64,000 bases of DNA. Origin: Pelomonas caseinilytica (GTDB lineage: Bacteria > Pseudomonadota > Gammaproteobacteria > Burkholderiales > Burkholderiaceae_C). Location of the stretch: positions 372,001 through 436,000 of the forward strand of contig NZ_JAJTWT010000003.1 of assembly GCF_021353235.1 (NCBI RefSeq), in the 5' to 3' direction. Shown here piece by piece: positions 9,181-17,756 of the stretch. A program made the position numbers and the translations under genes. Position 1 is the first letter of the stretch. Each line of letters opens with the position of its first letter. The notes below the pieces were generated by a model. That model ran no database searches. It worked only from the letters and a program-made list of their open reading frames with translations, and was not told where the DNA came from.

Positions 9181-9567
9181 ATCAGCACCGAACGCCGCCA
9201 ATTCGCCCGCGTCGCCTTCGCCGCGGGCGCCGAACTGATCACCACCCAGGCCCAGTTGCGCTGCCAGGTGATCGACATCTCGCTCAAGGGTGTGCTGCTG
9301 CAGTTGCCGGCGGGCGCCGCCGTGCAGGCTGGCATGCCCTGCCTCGTCAAGCTGCCGCTGGGCGGCGCCCACCCCGACGGAGACACCGCCATCGCCATGG
9401 CCGGCGAGCTGGCCCATGTCGAGGGGGGCCACGCCGGGGTGCTGTGCCGTAGCATCGACCTGGAGTCCATCACCCATCTGCGCCGGCTCATCGAGGTCAA
9501 CCTCGGCGACCCGGCGGCCTCCGAGCGCGAACTCAAGGCCCTGATTGCCGCTGCCAGCGCGCGCTGA
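9181..9567 (+). CDS. PilZ domain protein (c-di-GMP receptor) with an apparent ATC start codon
   Basis: The 128-residue product is almost entirely a PilZ domain. The c-di-GMP-binding RxxxR motif (RQFAR, residues 6-10) and the DxSxxG motif (DISLKG, 32-37) are both intact. No ATG, GTG or TTG occurs in frame between the end of the previous gene and the domain. AGGGAG at 9169-9174 lies 6 bases before the ATC at 9181, exactly where homologues would begin with Met-Ser-Thr-Glu-Arg-Arg. I therefore annotate ATC as the start. A longer frame reaching back to 8665 is a shadow of the upstream gene. Its cell role (motility, polysaccharide or other) cannot be told from the sequence. Confidence 0.85.
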   Translation: MSTERRQFARVAFAAGAELITTQAQLRCQVIDISLKGVLLQLPAGAAVQAGMPCLVKLPLGGAHPDGDTAIAMAGELAHVEGGHAGVLCRSIDLESITHLRRLIEVNLGDPAASERELKALIAAASAR

Positions 9568-9613
9568 GCCGGATTCGTCGCATGCCACCCCGGCCGGCCG
9601 GGAGCGCCCCAGA

Positions 9614-10720
9614 ATGGCGGCAATGGAGGACCTGAGCCCGCTGCAAGCCTTCCGCCGCATCTGCAACCTGCGCATGCTGGCGGTCGTCTACTACTTCTGC
9701 CTGCTGCATGCCGTCTCGCGCTCGCTGAGCTGGTTCGACGAGAGTGACACCGATGTCGCCGCGGCGCTGTTCCAACTGGTGCGCTTCAGCCGCCAGTCGC
9801 TGCTGACGGGCCTGTCGCTGATGCTGATGGTGGCCCTGGCCGAGGCCCTGCTGGCCGGGCGCCGCTGGCGGCTTCCCGCGGCGCTGGCCGTCCAGGCCCT
9901 GGCCGTCGGCCTGGGCGCGGCGCTGGGCACCTACCTGCGCTACGCCGTGGCGACGCTCGAGGAGCCGGGGATGTCGATCAATGCGCCCTGGATCATCTCC
10001 ACCATCGCCATCTGGGTGCTGCTCGGGGGCATGGCCTATGCCTTGCTGCTGGTCAGCCGCGCCCAGCGCCGCGGCCGCGACGAACTGACCCGCCTGTTCC
10101 GCGAGCGCGAGGCCCTCAAGACCCAGCAGACCGAGGCCCAGCTGTCGGCGCTGAACGCCCAGATCGAGCCGCATTTCCTGTTCAACACCCTGGCCAACGT
10201 CAAGCGCCTGTACGAGACCCAGCCCGAGCGGGGGCGCGACATGCTCGTGGCGCTGATCGCCTATCTGCGCGCCGCGCTGCCTGGCATGCGCCGGCACGAA
10301 TCCACGCTGGCCGACGAGCTGGAGCTGGTGCGCCACTACCTCGCCATCCTGCAGATGCGCATGGGCGAGCGCCTGTCCTTCGACATCGCCGCGGCGCCCG
10401 AGCTGCTGTCGGCCCACCTGCCCACGCTGGTGCTGCCGACGCTGGTGGAGAACGCCATCAAGCACGGCCTGTCGCCGCTGCCCGAAGGCGGCCGCATCGA
10501 GATCCGCGCCGGCCATGCCGGCGACGGTGGCGTCAGCATCGAGGTGGCCGACAACGGCCAGGGCTTCGGTGCCGCCAGCGGCGGAGCCGGCGTGGGCCTG
10601 GCCAACACGCGGGCACGGCTGGCCGCGCGTTTCGGCGATGGCGCCTCCCTCGAGCTTGAGGCCGCCCAGCCGCGCGGCGTCGTCGCGCGCGTGCGGCTGC
10701 CCGCCGAGGCGCTGGCATGA
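9614..10720 (+). CDS. LytS/YehU-type membrane sensor histidine kinase
   Basis: This 368-residue protein begins with about four hydrophobic segments and continues into a His_kinase (LytS/AlgZ-type) domain. The phosphoacceptor is His187 in EPHFLFNTL. The ATPase N-box is VENAIKHG (Asn about 280) and the G1 box is DNGQGFG (Asp about 313). These residues are all intact, so it is a probable active autokinase. The start ATG at 9614 was preferred because GGGAGCG lies upstream; 9545 gives only an unstructured extension. The stop overlaps the next start (ATGA), so it is the first gene of a three-gene operon with a kinase-like paralogue and a LytTR regulator. Confidence 0.9.
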   Translation: MAAMEDLSPLQAFRRICNLRMLAVVYYFCLLHAVSRSLSWFDESDTDVAAALFQLVRFSRQSLLTGLSLMLMVALAEALLAGRRWRLPAALAVQALAVGLGAALGTYLRYAVATLEEPGMSINAPWIISTIAIWVLLGGMAYALLLVSRAQRRGRDELTRLFREREALKTQQTEAQLSALNAQIEPHFLFNTLANVKRLYETQPERGRDMLVALIAYLRAALPGMRRHESTLADELELVRHYLAILQMRMGERLSFDIAAAPELLSAHLPTLVLPTLVENAIKHGLSPLPEGGRIEIRAGHAGDGGVSIEVADNGQGFGAASGGAGVGLANTRARLAARFGDGASLELEAAQPRGVVARVRLPAEALA

Positions 10721-11820
10721 GGCCCGCCCTCGTCCAGCCCCGGCCCGCCGTCGCCCAGGCATCGCTCGGCATGATGGGCCACCTGCTGCGGTCCTGGCGC
10801 TCGCTGCACTGGATCGAGGCGTTCGCCTTCGTCACCGCGGCCCTGCTCTTCGGCGCCATCGACCTGGCCTCGCTGCTGGAGCTGCGTGTCGGCGACCAGC
10901 TGCCCCAGGTGCTGGCCCGCCACCTCATCGTGCCCGTGCTCAGCTGCAGCGTGCTGCTGCTGTGCTGGCTGCCGGCCGCGCGAAGCAGCCCCATCCATCC
11001 GGCCCGGCGCTGGCGCCTCGTCGCCGCCACGCTGCTGGGCTCGGCGCTGACCATCGCCGTCATCTATCCGCTGGCCGCGGCCCTGCCCTGGCCGTCGGTG
11101 TGCGACATCTATGCGATGACCCACGGCAAGCCCCGCTGCAACGACTTCCGCCTCGCCGAGGTCATTGGCGACACCCTCTGGGTCTTCATGCCGGCGCTGA
11201 TGATCGTCGGCGTGCTCGAGTTCCGCACCGTGCGCCGCCGCCAGGACCAGGCCGCCCAGGACCTGCTGCGCGAACACAGCCAGCTGCGCCGCCACGCCCT
11301 GGCCGCGCGGCTGGCGGCCCTTCAGGCCCAGGTCGACCCCGCGCTGCTCTTCGACGCCCTGGTCGCCATCGAGCAGGCCTACGACCGCCACGACCCCGAT
11401 GCCAGCGCCCGGCTCGAGCGGCTCATCCGCCACCTGCGCATCGCACTGCCGCGGCTGCGCGATGCCGGCGCCACCCTCGGCAGCGAGGCCGAGCTGATCG
11501 CCAGCTACCTCGGCCTGCTGGGCGACCTGGACGGCCGGCCGCCGGCCTTCGAATGCCAGCTCGGCTCGCGGGGCGCCACGGCGCTGCCGCCCATGCTGCT
11601 GCTGCCCCTCGTGCAACGCGCGCTGCGCCTCGGCCACCCCGGGCGTTGCTGGCTCGCGGCCGAGGGCCGCCGTGTCGTCCTGGGCTTCGACGAGGAAGGG
11701 CTGTGCAGCGAGGACGCCGACCTCGCCTCGCTGCGCGAGCGCCTGGCCGTGCTGGGCGCCACACTGGAATGCACGGCCGCCCCTGGCCGCACCGAATTCA
11801 AGCTGGAGCTGACCCCGTGA
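10717..11820 (+). CDS. LytS-like protein with degenerate kinase residues (probable pseudokinase)
   Basis: This 367-residue protein has about four membrane segments and a domain collinear with the upstream LytS kinase. The sequence equivalent to EPHFLFNTL is DPALLFDAL (about 207-215), so the phosphoacceptor His is Ala209. The N-box equivalent reads VQRALRLG, so the Mg-ATP-binding Asn is lost, and no clear glycine-rich G-box remains. It may act as a regulatory or dimerisation partner for the intact kinase; alternatively it is a decaying duplicate, though the frame is clean and translationally coupled on both sides (ATGA upstream, GTGA downstream). That coupling argues for a retained role. Confidence 0.85.
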   Translation: MRPALVQPRPAVAQASLGMMGHLLRSWRSLHWIEAFAFVTAALLFGAIDLASLLELRVGDQLPQVLARHLIVPVLSCSVLLLCWLPAARSSPIHPARRWRLVAATLLGSALTIAVIYPLAAALPWPSVCDIYAMTHGKPRCNDFRLAEVIGDTLWVFMPALMIVGVLEFRTVRRRQDQAAQDLLREHSQLRRHALAARLAALQAQVDPALLFDALVAIEQAYDRHDPDASARLERLIRHLRIALPRLRDAGATLGSEAELIASYLGLLGDLDGRPPAFECQLGSRGATALPPMLLLPLVQRALRLGHPGRCWLAAEGRRVVLGFDEEGLCSEDADLASLRERLAVLGATLECTAAPGRTEFKLELTP

Positions 11821-12581
11821 ACCTGATCTCCCCCACCGCCGTCGTGGCCGAAGACGAGGCGGCCCTGCGCGGCGAGCTCGTCGAGCAGCTCGACCGGCTC
11901 TGGCCCGAGCTCAGCATCGTCGGCGAGGCGGCCGACGGCCTGGAGGCCCTGCGCCTGCTGGACCAGCACCGCCCGGACATCCTCTTCCTCGACATCGAGA
12001 TGCCGGGCGCCACCGGCATCGACGTGGCTCGCCAGGTCGCCGGCCGCAGCCACGTCGTCTTCGTCACGGCCTACGACCAGTACGCCATCGCCGCCTTCGA
12101 CCAGGGTGCCGTGGACTATCTGCTCAAGCCGCTCAACGGCGCGCGGCTGTTCACCGCGGTGACGCGGCTGAAGGCCCGCCTGGGCCAGGCGCCGGCCCAG
12201 CTCGGCAGCGTGCTCGACCAGCTCGGCGCCCGCCCGGCCCCGTCGGCGGCCCGCGCGCCGCTGCGCTGGATCAATGCGTCAGTGGGCCAGACGCTGCGCC
12301 TCATCACGGTCGACGAAGTAATGTTCTTCCAGAGCGACAACAAGTACACCCGGCTGGCCTTGAAGGACGGCGAGGCGCTGATCCGCAAGCCGCTGAAGGA
12401 GCTCATCGACGAGCTGGACCCGCAGCAGTTCTGGCAGATCCACCGCTCGACGCTGGTCAACGTCAACGCCATCGACAGCGTGAGCCGCGACTTCCGCGGG
12501 CGCATGCAGATCAAGCTCAAGCACGGGACTGAGACCTTGCTGGTGGCGGAGAGTTGTGCGCATCTGTTTCGGCAGATGTGA
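11817..12581 (+). CDS. LytTR-family response regulator (AlgR/LytR type)
   Basis: This 254-residue protein has an N-terminal receiver with acidic EDE near residue 12, phosphoacceptor Asp59 in FLDIEMPG and Lys104 in YLLKP. A C-terminal LytTR DNA-binding domain (about 150-250) contains RWINASVGQTLRLI, FFQSDNKYT and WQIHRSTLVN. I chose the GTG at 11817, which overlaps the previous stop as GTGA. AlgR/LytR-type regulators bind direct repeats; none of its targets can be identified here. It is the output of the LytS pair. Confidence 0.95.
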   Translation: MNLISPTAVVAEDEAALRGELVEQLDRLWPELSIVGEAADGLEALRLLDQHRPDILFLDIEMPGATGIDVARQVAGRSHVVFVTAYDQYAIAAFDQGAVDYLLKPLNGARLFTAVTRLKARLGQAPAQLGSVLDQLGARPAPSAARAPLRWINASVGQTLRLITVDEVMFFQSDNKYTRLALKDGEALIRKPLKELIDELDPQQFWQIHRSTLVNVNAIDSVSRDFRGRMQIKLKHGTETLLVAESCAHLFRQM

Positions 12582-12582
12582 G

Positions 12583-13260
12583 GCCTTTCGACTCGACGAT
12601 GCGGGTGTGTTGGTCGGGGTGCTTTTGCTGAGAGCCTTTGCGACTCGTTGCACCGCCGCGGGAATCCGCCCCGCGAGGGCGGGTAACTTTCTTCTGTCGG
12701 CGCCAGAAGAAAGTCACCAAAGAAGAGGCGCTTTAAAGCGAGCACTCTGGCGCGTTTGAGTCTCAGCCCGGCCTACAAGCGACCCGCTTCGCTCTCGCTG
12801 CTGTCCTTGTGACGAGCCCGACGCCTCCACCGTCCGTGCGCCTAACGTCGGCTGCACGCCGAACTCACGAGTTGAATGCAAGCGCCGCTCGGGCGGCGCG
12901 TCGGCGCATGTGGTGCCTTCATTGGTGAGCCCGGCGTGCAGCCGGCGTTAACCGGCGTGAAGGTCCGATTTGTGGTGCTCGGGATAGGGACAGCAGCGAG
13001 AGCGAAGCGGGTCGCCTCGAGGCGCTTCTTGGCGTTCAACGCACTAGGGCGCTGGGTTTAGAGCGCCTCTTCTTTGGTGACTTTCTTCTGGCGCGACAGA
13101 AGAAAGTTACCCGCCCTCGCGGGGCGGATTCCCGCGGCGGTGCACCGAGTCGAAAGGCTCGAAGCAAAAGCAACCAACAACACAAAGCGCCGAGTCGAAA
13201 GGCTCGAGGCAAAAGCACCCCACAACAAACGCACCAAGCTGTAAAGGCTCGATGCAAAAG
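12583..13260. repeat. Large palindromic non-coding repeat element between two genes
   Basis: This roughly 680-base intergenic stretch is an imperfect palindrome centred near 12897. Outer arms of about 84 bases (12649-12732 and 13061-13144) are nearly identical as inverted repeats; each arm contains an AAGAAAGT/ACTTTCTT-rich segment and ends in TGCACCGCCGCGGG. Inner arms also pair, e.g. GACCCGCTTCGCTCTCGCTG at 12781 with its complement ending at 13013, and TGCAC at 12854-12858 with GTGCA at 12936-12940. Its flanks hold short units with GAGTCGAAAGGC and GCAAAAGC motifs in opposite orientation. No gene is supported inside. A short related copy occurs at 38405-38560. No transposase is visible. 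Confidence 0.85.
13146..13260. repeat. Tandem 45-base repeat flanking the palindrome
   Basis: Three units each contain AAAGGCTCGA followed by GCAAAAGCA; the AAAGGCTC cores start at 13153, 13198 and 13243, an exact 45-base period. Units begin with CGAGTCG in the first two copies and diverge in the third. The mirrored left flank (12583-12648) has two comparable units in opposite orientation with a 51-base step. Confidence 0.8.
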
Positions 13261-13370
13261 CAACCGAACACCGAATCAAAAGACCCCGGCCTGACGCACC
13301 ATTCCGTTGACCGACATCAAGGCCCCCGCCGGCTGCCGCGCCGAGCATGGACAAGTTCGAGGAGCACGCC

Positions 13371-13958
13371 ATGCCCGACCGCATCGCCATCATCCAGGCC
13401 CATCCCGACCCCGCCGGCGGCCATCTCTGCCATGCCCTGGCCGACGCCTACACCGAGGGCGCGATCAAGGCGGGTCGCGAGGTCCGCGTCGTCGACGTGG
13501 CCCGGCTCGACTTCCCGCTGTTGCGCTCGCCCAAGGACTGGCATGAAGGCGAGGTGCCGCCCTCGCTGCGGCCGGCGCAGGACACCATCCGCTGGGCCGA
13601 CCACCTCGTCTTCTTCTTCCCGCTGTGGCTGGGCGACATGCCGGCCCTGCTCAAGGGCTTCCTGGAGCAGGTGGCGCGACCCGGCTTCGCCTTCGAGTAC
13701 GTCGAAGGCAACCCGCTGGGCCGCAAGTTGCTGGGCGGGCGCTCCGCCCACGTCGTCGTCACCATGGGCATGCCCGCCCTGGTCTACCGCTGGATCTTCC
13801 GCGCCCATTCGGTGCGCTCGCTGGAGCGCAACGTGCTCGGCTTCGTCGGCATCGGGCCCATCCACGAGACGCTGATCGGCGGCGTGGACGGCCTGGGCGA
13901 AGCCGGCGTGGCCCGCTGGAAACAGGCCATGGCCGAACTCGGCGGCGGCGACGGCTGA
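13371..13958 (+). CDS. NAD(P)H-dependent flavodoxin-fold oxidoreductase (quinone reductase family)
   Basis: This 195-residue soluble protein matches the flavodoxin-like NAD(P)H dehydrogenase (quinone) fold. It has IIQAHPDPAGGH near the N-terminus (FMN phosphate loop type), ADHLVFFFPLWLGDMPALLKGF around the middle and VVVTMGMP before the C-terminal helices. It probably performs FMN-dependent two-electron quinone or related reduction in the cytoplasm. I chose the ATG at 13371 over 13347 because GAGGAG precedes it at a suitable distance. It lies directly after the palindromic repeat and 90 bases upstream of the molybdopterin oxidoreductase, in the same direction, so co-transcription is possible. 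Confidence 0.88.
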   Translation: MPDRIAIIQAHPDPAGGHLCHALADAYTEGAIKAGREVRVVDVARLDFPLLRSPKDWHEGEVPPSLRPAQDTIRWADHLVFFFPLWLGDMPALLKGFLEQVARPGFAFEYVEGNPLGRKLLGGRSAHVVVTMGMPALVYRWIFRAHSVRSLERNVLGFVGIGPIHETLIGGVDGLGEAGVARWKQAMAELGGGDG

Positions 13959-14051
13959 CGGGCCGGTCGGGCGGTGCCGTCGCCTCGGCGACGGGCCCGC
14001 CCCGGGTGGCGACGCTAAGCTGGCTCTCCCGAAGAGCGCCAGGAGACCGCC

Positions 14052-16256
14052 GTGCCCGAAAGCCATTACCGCATCTGCCCCTTGTGCGAAGCCTGTTGCG
14101 GGCTGGAGGTCAAGACCGACGGCGGCCGGGTGATCGCCATCCGCGGCGCCGACAACGACGTCTTCAGCCACGGCTACCTCTGCCCCAAGGGCGTGTCCCT
14201 GAAGGACCTGCACGAAGACCCCGACCGCCTGCGCACGCCCCTGATCAAGCGCGACGGCCGCTTTGTGCCTGCCACCTGGGACGAGGCCTTCGCCGAGATC
14301 GAGCGGCGCCTGCTGCCGCTGCGGCGCGAGCACGGGCCCGAGGCCGTGGCCCTGAGCATCGGCAACCCCGCCGCCCACAAGGTCAGCCTGCTGGCCTACA
14401 CGCCGCGCCTCGTGCGCGCCCTGAACACCCCCAACGTGTTCAGCGCCTCCACGCTCGACCAGATGCCCAAGCAGCTCAGCGCCGGCCTGATGTTCGGCCA
14501 CTGGCTGAGCATCCCGCTGCCCGACATCGAGCGCTGCGACTACCTCCTCATCCTCGGCGGCAACCCCATGGTCAGCAACGGCAGCCTGTGGACGGTGCCG
14601 GACTACCGCGGCAAGGCCAAGGCCATGCGCGCCCGCGGCGGGCGCATCGTCGTCGTCGACCCGCGACGCAGCGAGACGGCCGCGGCGGCCGACGAGCACC
14701 TGGCCATCCGCCCCGGCGGTGACGCCCTGCTGCTGGCCGGCATCGCGCACACGCTGTTCGACGAGGGCCTCGTGAAGCTCGGGCGCCTGGCCGAGCATGT
14801 CAACGGCCTGGACGACGCCCGCGCCGCCGTCGCCCGCTTCGCGCCCGAAGCCACCGCCGCCGGCTGCGGCATCGCGGCCGAGACGCAGCGCCGCATCGCC
14901 CGCGAGCTGGCCGCCGCGCCGCATGCCGCCGTCTACGGCCGCATCGGCACCTGCACGACCCGCTTCGGCACCGTCAATTCCTGGCTCGTCGACCTCATCA
15001 ACGTGCTGACCGGCAACCTCGACCGCGAAGGCGGCGCGATGTTCGCCAAGGCCGCGGCCTTCGCCGCCAACACCCAGGGCCGGCCGGGCAGCGGCAAGGG
15101 CGTCACCACCGGCCGGCGTCGCAGCCGCGTCTCCGGCGCGCCCGAGGTCTTCGGCGAGCTGCCCATCACCGTCATGGCCGAGGAAATGGACACGCCGGGA
15201 CCGGGCCAGGTCAAGGCGCTGATCACGGTGGCCAGCAATCCGGTGCTGTCGGCGCCCGGCGGCCCGCGCATCGCCCGCGCCCTCGAAGGCCTGGACTTCA
15301 TGCTGAGCCTGGACATCTACGTCAACGAGACGACACGACATGCCGACGTCATCCTGCCGGGCCTGTCGCCGCTGGAGGACCTGCACTTCGACGTGGCCTT
15401 CCCCCAGCTCAGCCATCGCAACCATGCCCGCTTCTCGGGGCCGGTCTTCGACGCGGCGCCCGGCACGCCGCAGGAATGGCAGACCATCCTGCGGCTGTGC
15501 GCCCTGCTCGAAGGCCGGGGCCTGGGCGTGGACGTGCAGAGGCTGGACGACGAAGCCATCGAGGCCGACGTGCGGCGCTTCGCAGGCGACGCCACTCCCG
15601 CGGTGCTGGCGGCCCTCGAACCCTGGCGCGGACCGGAGCGCCTCATCGACCTGCAATTGCGAGTCGGGCCCTATGGCGACCAGTTCGGCCGCAAGCCCGA
15701 CGGCCTCACCCTCGCCAAGGTCAAGGCGGCCAGCACGGTGGAAGACGGCGGCATCGACCTCGGCGCGCTCACGCCCCGCATCCCCGAAGTGCTGCGCACG
15801 CCCAGCGGCAGGGTCGAGCTCGCGCCGTCGTCCATCCTGGCCGACCTGGCCGAGGTGAAGGCCCAGCCCGCGCCGGCCTTCAGCCTCATCGGCCGGCGCG
15901 ACACCCGCTCGGGCAACAGCTGGATGCACAACCTGCCGGTGCTGGCCAAGGGGCCGGAGCGCTGCACCCTGCTGGTCAATCCCGGCGATGCCGAACGCCT
16001 CGGTCTGGCGGAGTACGCCCGCATCCGCAGCGCCGTGGGCGAGCTGGTCGCGCGCGTGGAGCGCAGCGCCGACATGAGCCCAGGCGTCGTCAGCCTGCCC
16101 CACGGCTGGGGGCACGACCTGGACGGCGTGCAGCTCGGCGTGGCACGCGAGCGGCCCGGCGTCAACCTGAACGCGCTGCTGGACGATGCCGAGCGCGATC
16201 CGCTCAGCGGCAACGCCGTGCTCAGCGGCGTGGCGGTGGAGATCTCTCCCGCCTGA
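14052..16256 (+). CDS. Molybdopterin-dependent oxidoreductase with a [4Fe-4S] cluster
   Basis: This 734-residue cytoplasmic protein (no Tat signal visible) belongs to the bis-MGD molybdopterin oxidoreductase family. The N-terminal [4Fe-4S] motif is C9-x2-C12-x3-C16-x27-C44 (RICPLCEACCG ... GYLCPKG). MGD-binding segments follow, such as LLILGGNPMVSNG and VVVDPRRSETAAAADEHLAIRPG, and the C-terminal domain contains RSGNSWMHNLP and LPHGWGH. It is most like the assimilatory nitrate/formate dehydrogenase-type or orphan subfamily; the substrate cannot be assigned. The GTG start at 14052 follows CCAGGAGACC. No partner electron-transfer subunits are adjacent apart from the flavodoxin-fold reductase. 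Confidence 0.9.
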   Translation: MPESHYRICPLCEACCGLEVKTDGGRVIAIRGADNDVFSHGYLCPKGVSLKDLHEDPDRLRTPLIKRDGRFVPATWDEAFAEIERRLLPLRREHGPEAVALSIGNPAAHKVSLLAYTPRLVRALNTPNVFSASTLDQMPKQLSAGLMFGHWLSIPLPDIERCDYLLILGGNPMVSNGSLWTVPDYRGKAKAMRARGGRIVVVDPRRSETAAAADEHLAIRPGGDALLLAGIAHTLFDEGLVKLGRLAEHVNGLDDARAAVARFAPEATAAGCGIAAETQRRIARELAAAPHAAVYGRIGTCTTRFGTVNSWLVDLINVLTGNLDREGGAMFAKAAAFAANTQGRPGSGKGVTTGRRRSRVSGAPEVFGELPITVMAEEMDTPGPGQVKALITVASNPVLSAPGGPRIARALEGLDFMLSLDIYVNETTRHADVILPGLSPLEDLHFDVAFPQLSHRNHARFSGPVFDAAPGTPQEWQTILRLCALLEGRGLGVDVQRLDDEAIEADVRRFAGDATPAVLAALEPWRGPERLIDLQLRVGPYGDQFGRKPDGLTLAKVKAASTVEDGGIDLGALTPRIPEVLRTPSGRVELAPSSILADLAEVKAQPAPAFSLIGRRDTRSGNSWMHNLPVLAKGPERCTLLVNPGDAERLGLAEYARIRSAVGELVARVERSADMSPGVVSLPHGWGHDLDGVQLGVARERPGVNLNALLDDAERDPLSGNAVLSGVAVEISPA

Positions 16257-16423
16257 TCCGGCCGCCGGCACCCGTCGGTGCCGGCGAAGCTGCGGACATT
16301 CGCCAAAAACTCGACACCCCGGCGGCGCGCGTCCTGCCTAAACTCTCCATCGAGCGGTAGGCGCCCGTTGTCGCCACCGCGCCAGGGCGGGTGCCGCGAG
16401 CGCCCGCCGAAGGGAGCGATGCG

Positions 16424-17740
16424 ATGCATCCTGACGCGAGCGAGCCTGCGGTCGTCCTGTTCGTCGACGACGAACCTTCCATCCTCAGTGCGCTGCGGCG
16501 GCTGTTCCGTCCCCAGGGCTACCGCGTGCTGCTGGCGGAGAGCGGCCGGTCGGCGCTGGCGATCCTCGAGACCGAGCCCGTCGACCTGGTGGTGTCCGAC
16601 ATGCGCATGCCCGAGATGGACGGCGCGGCGCTGCTGGAACAGGTGTGCGAACGCTGGCCCACCGTGGGGCGCGTGCTGTTGACGGGTTATGCCGACATCG
16701 GCTCCACCGTCGCGGCCATCAACCGCGGCCAGATCCACCGCTACATCGCCAAGCCCTGGGAGGACCGCGAGCTGCTGATGTGCGTTCAGGACGGCCTGGA
16801 ACGCCGCCGGCTGGAGCAGGAGAACCGTGCCCTGCTGCAGCTCACGCGCCAGCAGAACGACGAGCTCCAGGCCCTCAATGCGGACCTCGCTGCGCGCGTC
16901 AAGGCGCGCACCAGCGAGCTGGAGCAGGTCAACGCGATGCTGCAGACCTCATTCGCCCAGCTGCAGCAGAACTTCCTGCTGTCCATCGACGTCTTCTCGG
17001 GCCTGGTGGAGCTGCGCTCCAGTGGCCTGGCCGGCTATTCGCGCGTCGTGGCCGACCTGGCGCGGCGCATCGCGCGCCGGCTCGACGGCGGCGCGATGCT
17101 CGAGCAGGACGTCTACATCGCCGGCCTGCTGCACGAGGTCGGCAAGATCGGCTTCCCCGACGCCATGCTGCGCAAACCGCTGTCCGCCATGGCCAGCGAC
17201 GAGCTGGCGCTGTACCGCCGCCACACCCTCAACGGCGAGGCGGCCCTGCTACCCCTGGCCCAGCTGCAGCGCGTCGCCCGCTACGTGCGCTCCCACCACG
17301 AACGCATCGACGGCAAGGGCTTTCCCGACGGGCTCTCCGGCGAGGAGGTGCCGCTGGGCGCGCAGATCCTCAGCGTGGCCAGCGACTTCTACGCGGCGCA
17401 GTCGGGCCGGCTCTCGCTCAAGCGCTACGCGCCGGCCGAGGCCCAGTCGCTGATCCGCGGCGGCGCCGGCACGCGCTACGAGGCCAGCGTCGTCGAGGCC
17501 TTCGAGCTGGCCCTCGGGGACGAGCCCACCGAGAAGCCGCACGACCGGCCGCTCGCCGCCCATGAGGTCATGCCGGGCATGGTGCTGTCGCGCGACCTGC
17601 TGTCGCCCCAGGGCACCTTGCTGCTGGCCGCCGGCTTCGTCTTCGACGCCCGGGTCGTGAAGCAACTGCGCGACTTCGGCAACCGCGAGGGCGTCAAGCT
17701 CGACATCTTCGTGAAGCTGCCCGAAGGCGGCCAACCCTGA
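16424..17740 (+). CDS. Response regulator with a variant HD-GYP domain (putative c-di-GMP phosphodiesterase)
   Basis: This 438-residue protein has an N-terminal receiver (VDDEPS; phosphoacceptor Asp59 in VVSDMRMP; Lys110 in IAKPWED), a coiled-coil linker (about 125-175) and an HD-GYP domain. The metal-binding motif is HE (237-238, LLHEVGKIGF) in place of HD. The HH dyad is 291-292, and the GYP motif reads GKGFP (297-301). Activity on c-di-GMP is thus plausible but may be altered. AGGGAG lies 7 bases before the ATG at 16424. It is the first gene of a three-gene cassette with a receiver protein and a soluble histidine kinase, which probably phosphorylates it. Confidence 0.9.
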   Translation: MHPDASEPAVVLFVDDEPSILSALRRLFRPQGYRVLLAESGRSALAILETEPVDLVVSDMRMPEMDGAALLEQVCERWPTVGRVLLTGYADIGSTVAAINRGQIHRYIAKPWEDRELLMCVQDGLERRRLEQENRALLQLTRQQNDELQALNADLAARVKARTSELEQVNAMLQTSFAQLQQNFLLSIDVFSGLVELRSSGLAGYSRVVADLARRIARRLDGGAMLEQDVYIAGLLHEVGKIGFPDAMLRKPLSAMASDELALYRRHTLNGEAALLPLAQLQRVARYVRSHHERIDGKGFPDGLSGEEVPLGAQILSVASDFYAAQSGRLSLKRYAPAEAQSLIRGGAGTRYEASVVEAFELALGDEPTEKPHDRPLAAHEVMPGMVLSRDLLSPQGTLLLAAGFVFDARVVKQLRDFGNREGVKLDIFVKLPEGGQP

Positions 17741-17756
17741 GTGCGGAGGACCTGCC

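Noticed and set aside
8665..9567. Long ORF giving PilZ a 170-residue N-terminal extension
   Set aside because: It runs out of frame across the upstream 144-residue gene and shows Pro/Arg-rich shadow composition; the PilZ gene has its own RBS and ATC.
13146..13260. Regularly spaced repeats considered as a CRISPR array
   Set aside because: Only three degenerate units at a 45-base step, no unique spacers and no cas genes; better explained as tandem flanks of the palindromic element.
12556..13263. Small ORFs within the palindromic repeat
   Set aside because: They lie inside inverted repeats, lack RBS or homologous motifs, and appear on both strands by symmetry.
13317..16271. 984-residue open frame opposite the molybdopterin oxidoreductase
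   Set aside because: Antisense shadow; the + strand has the flavodoxin-fold and Mo-enzyme motifs.
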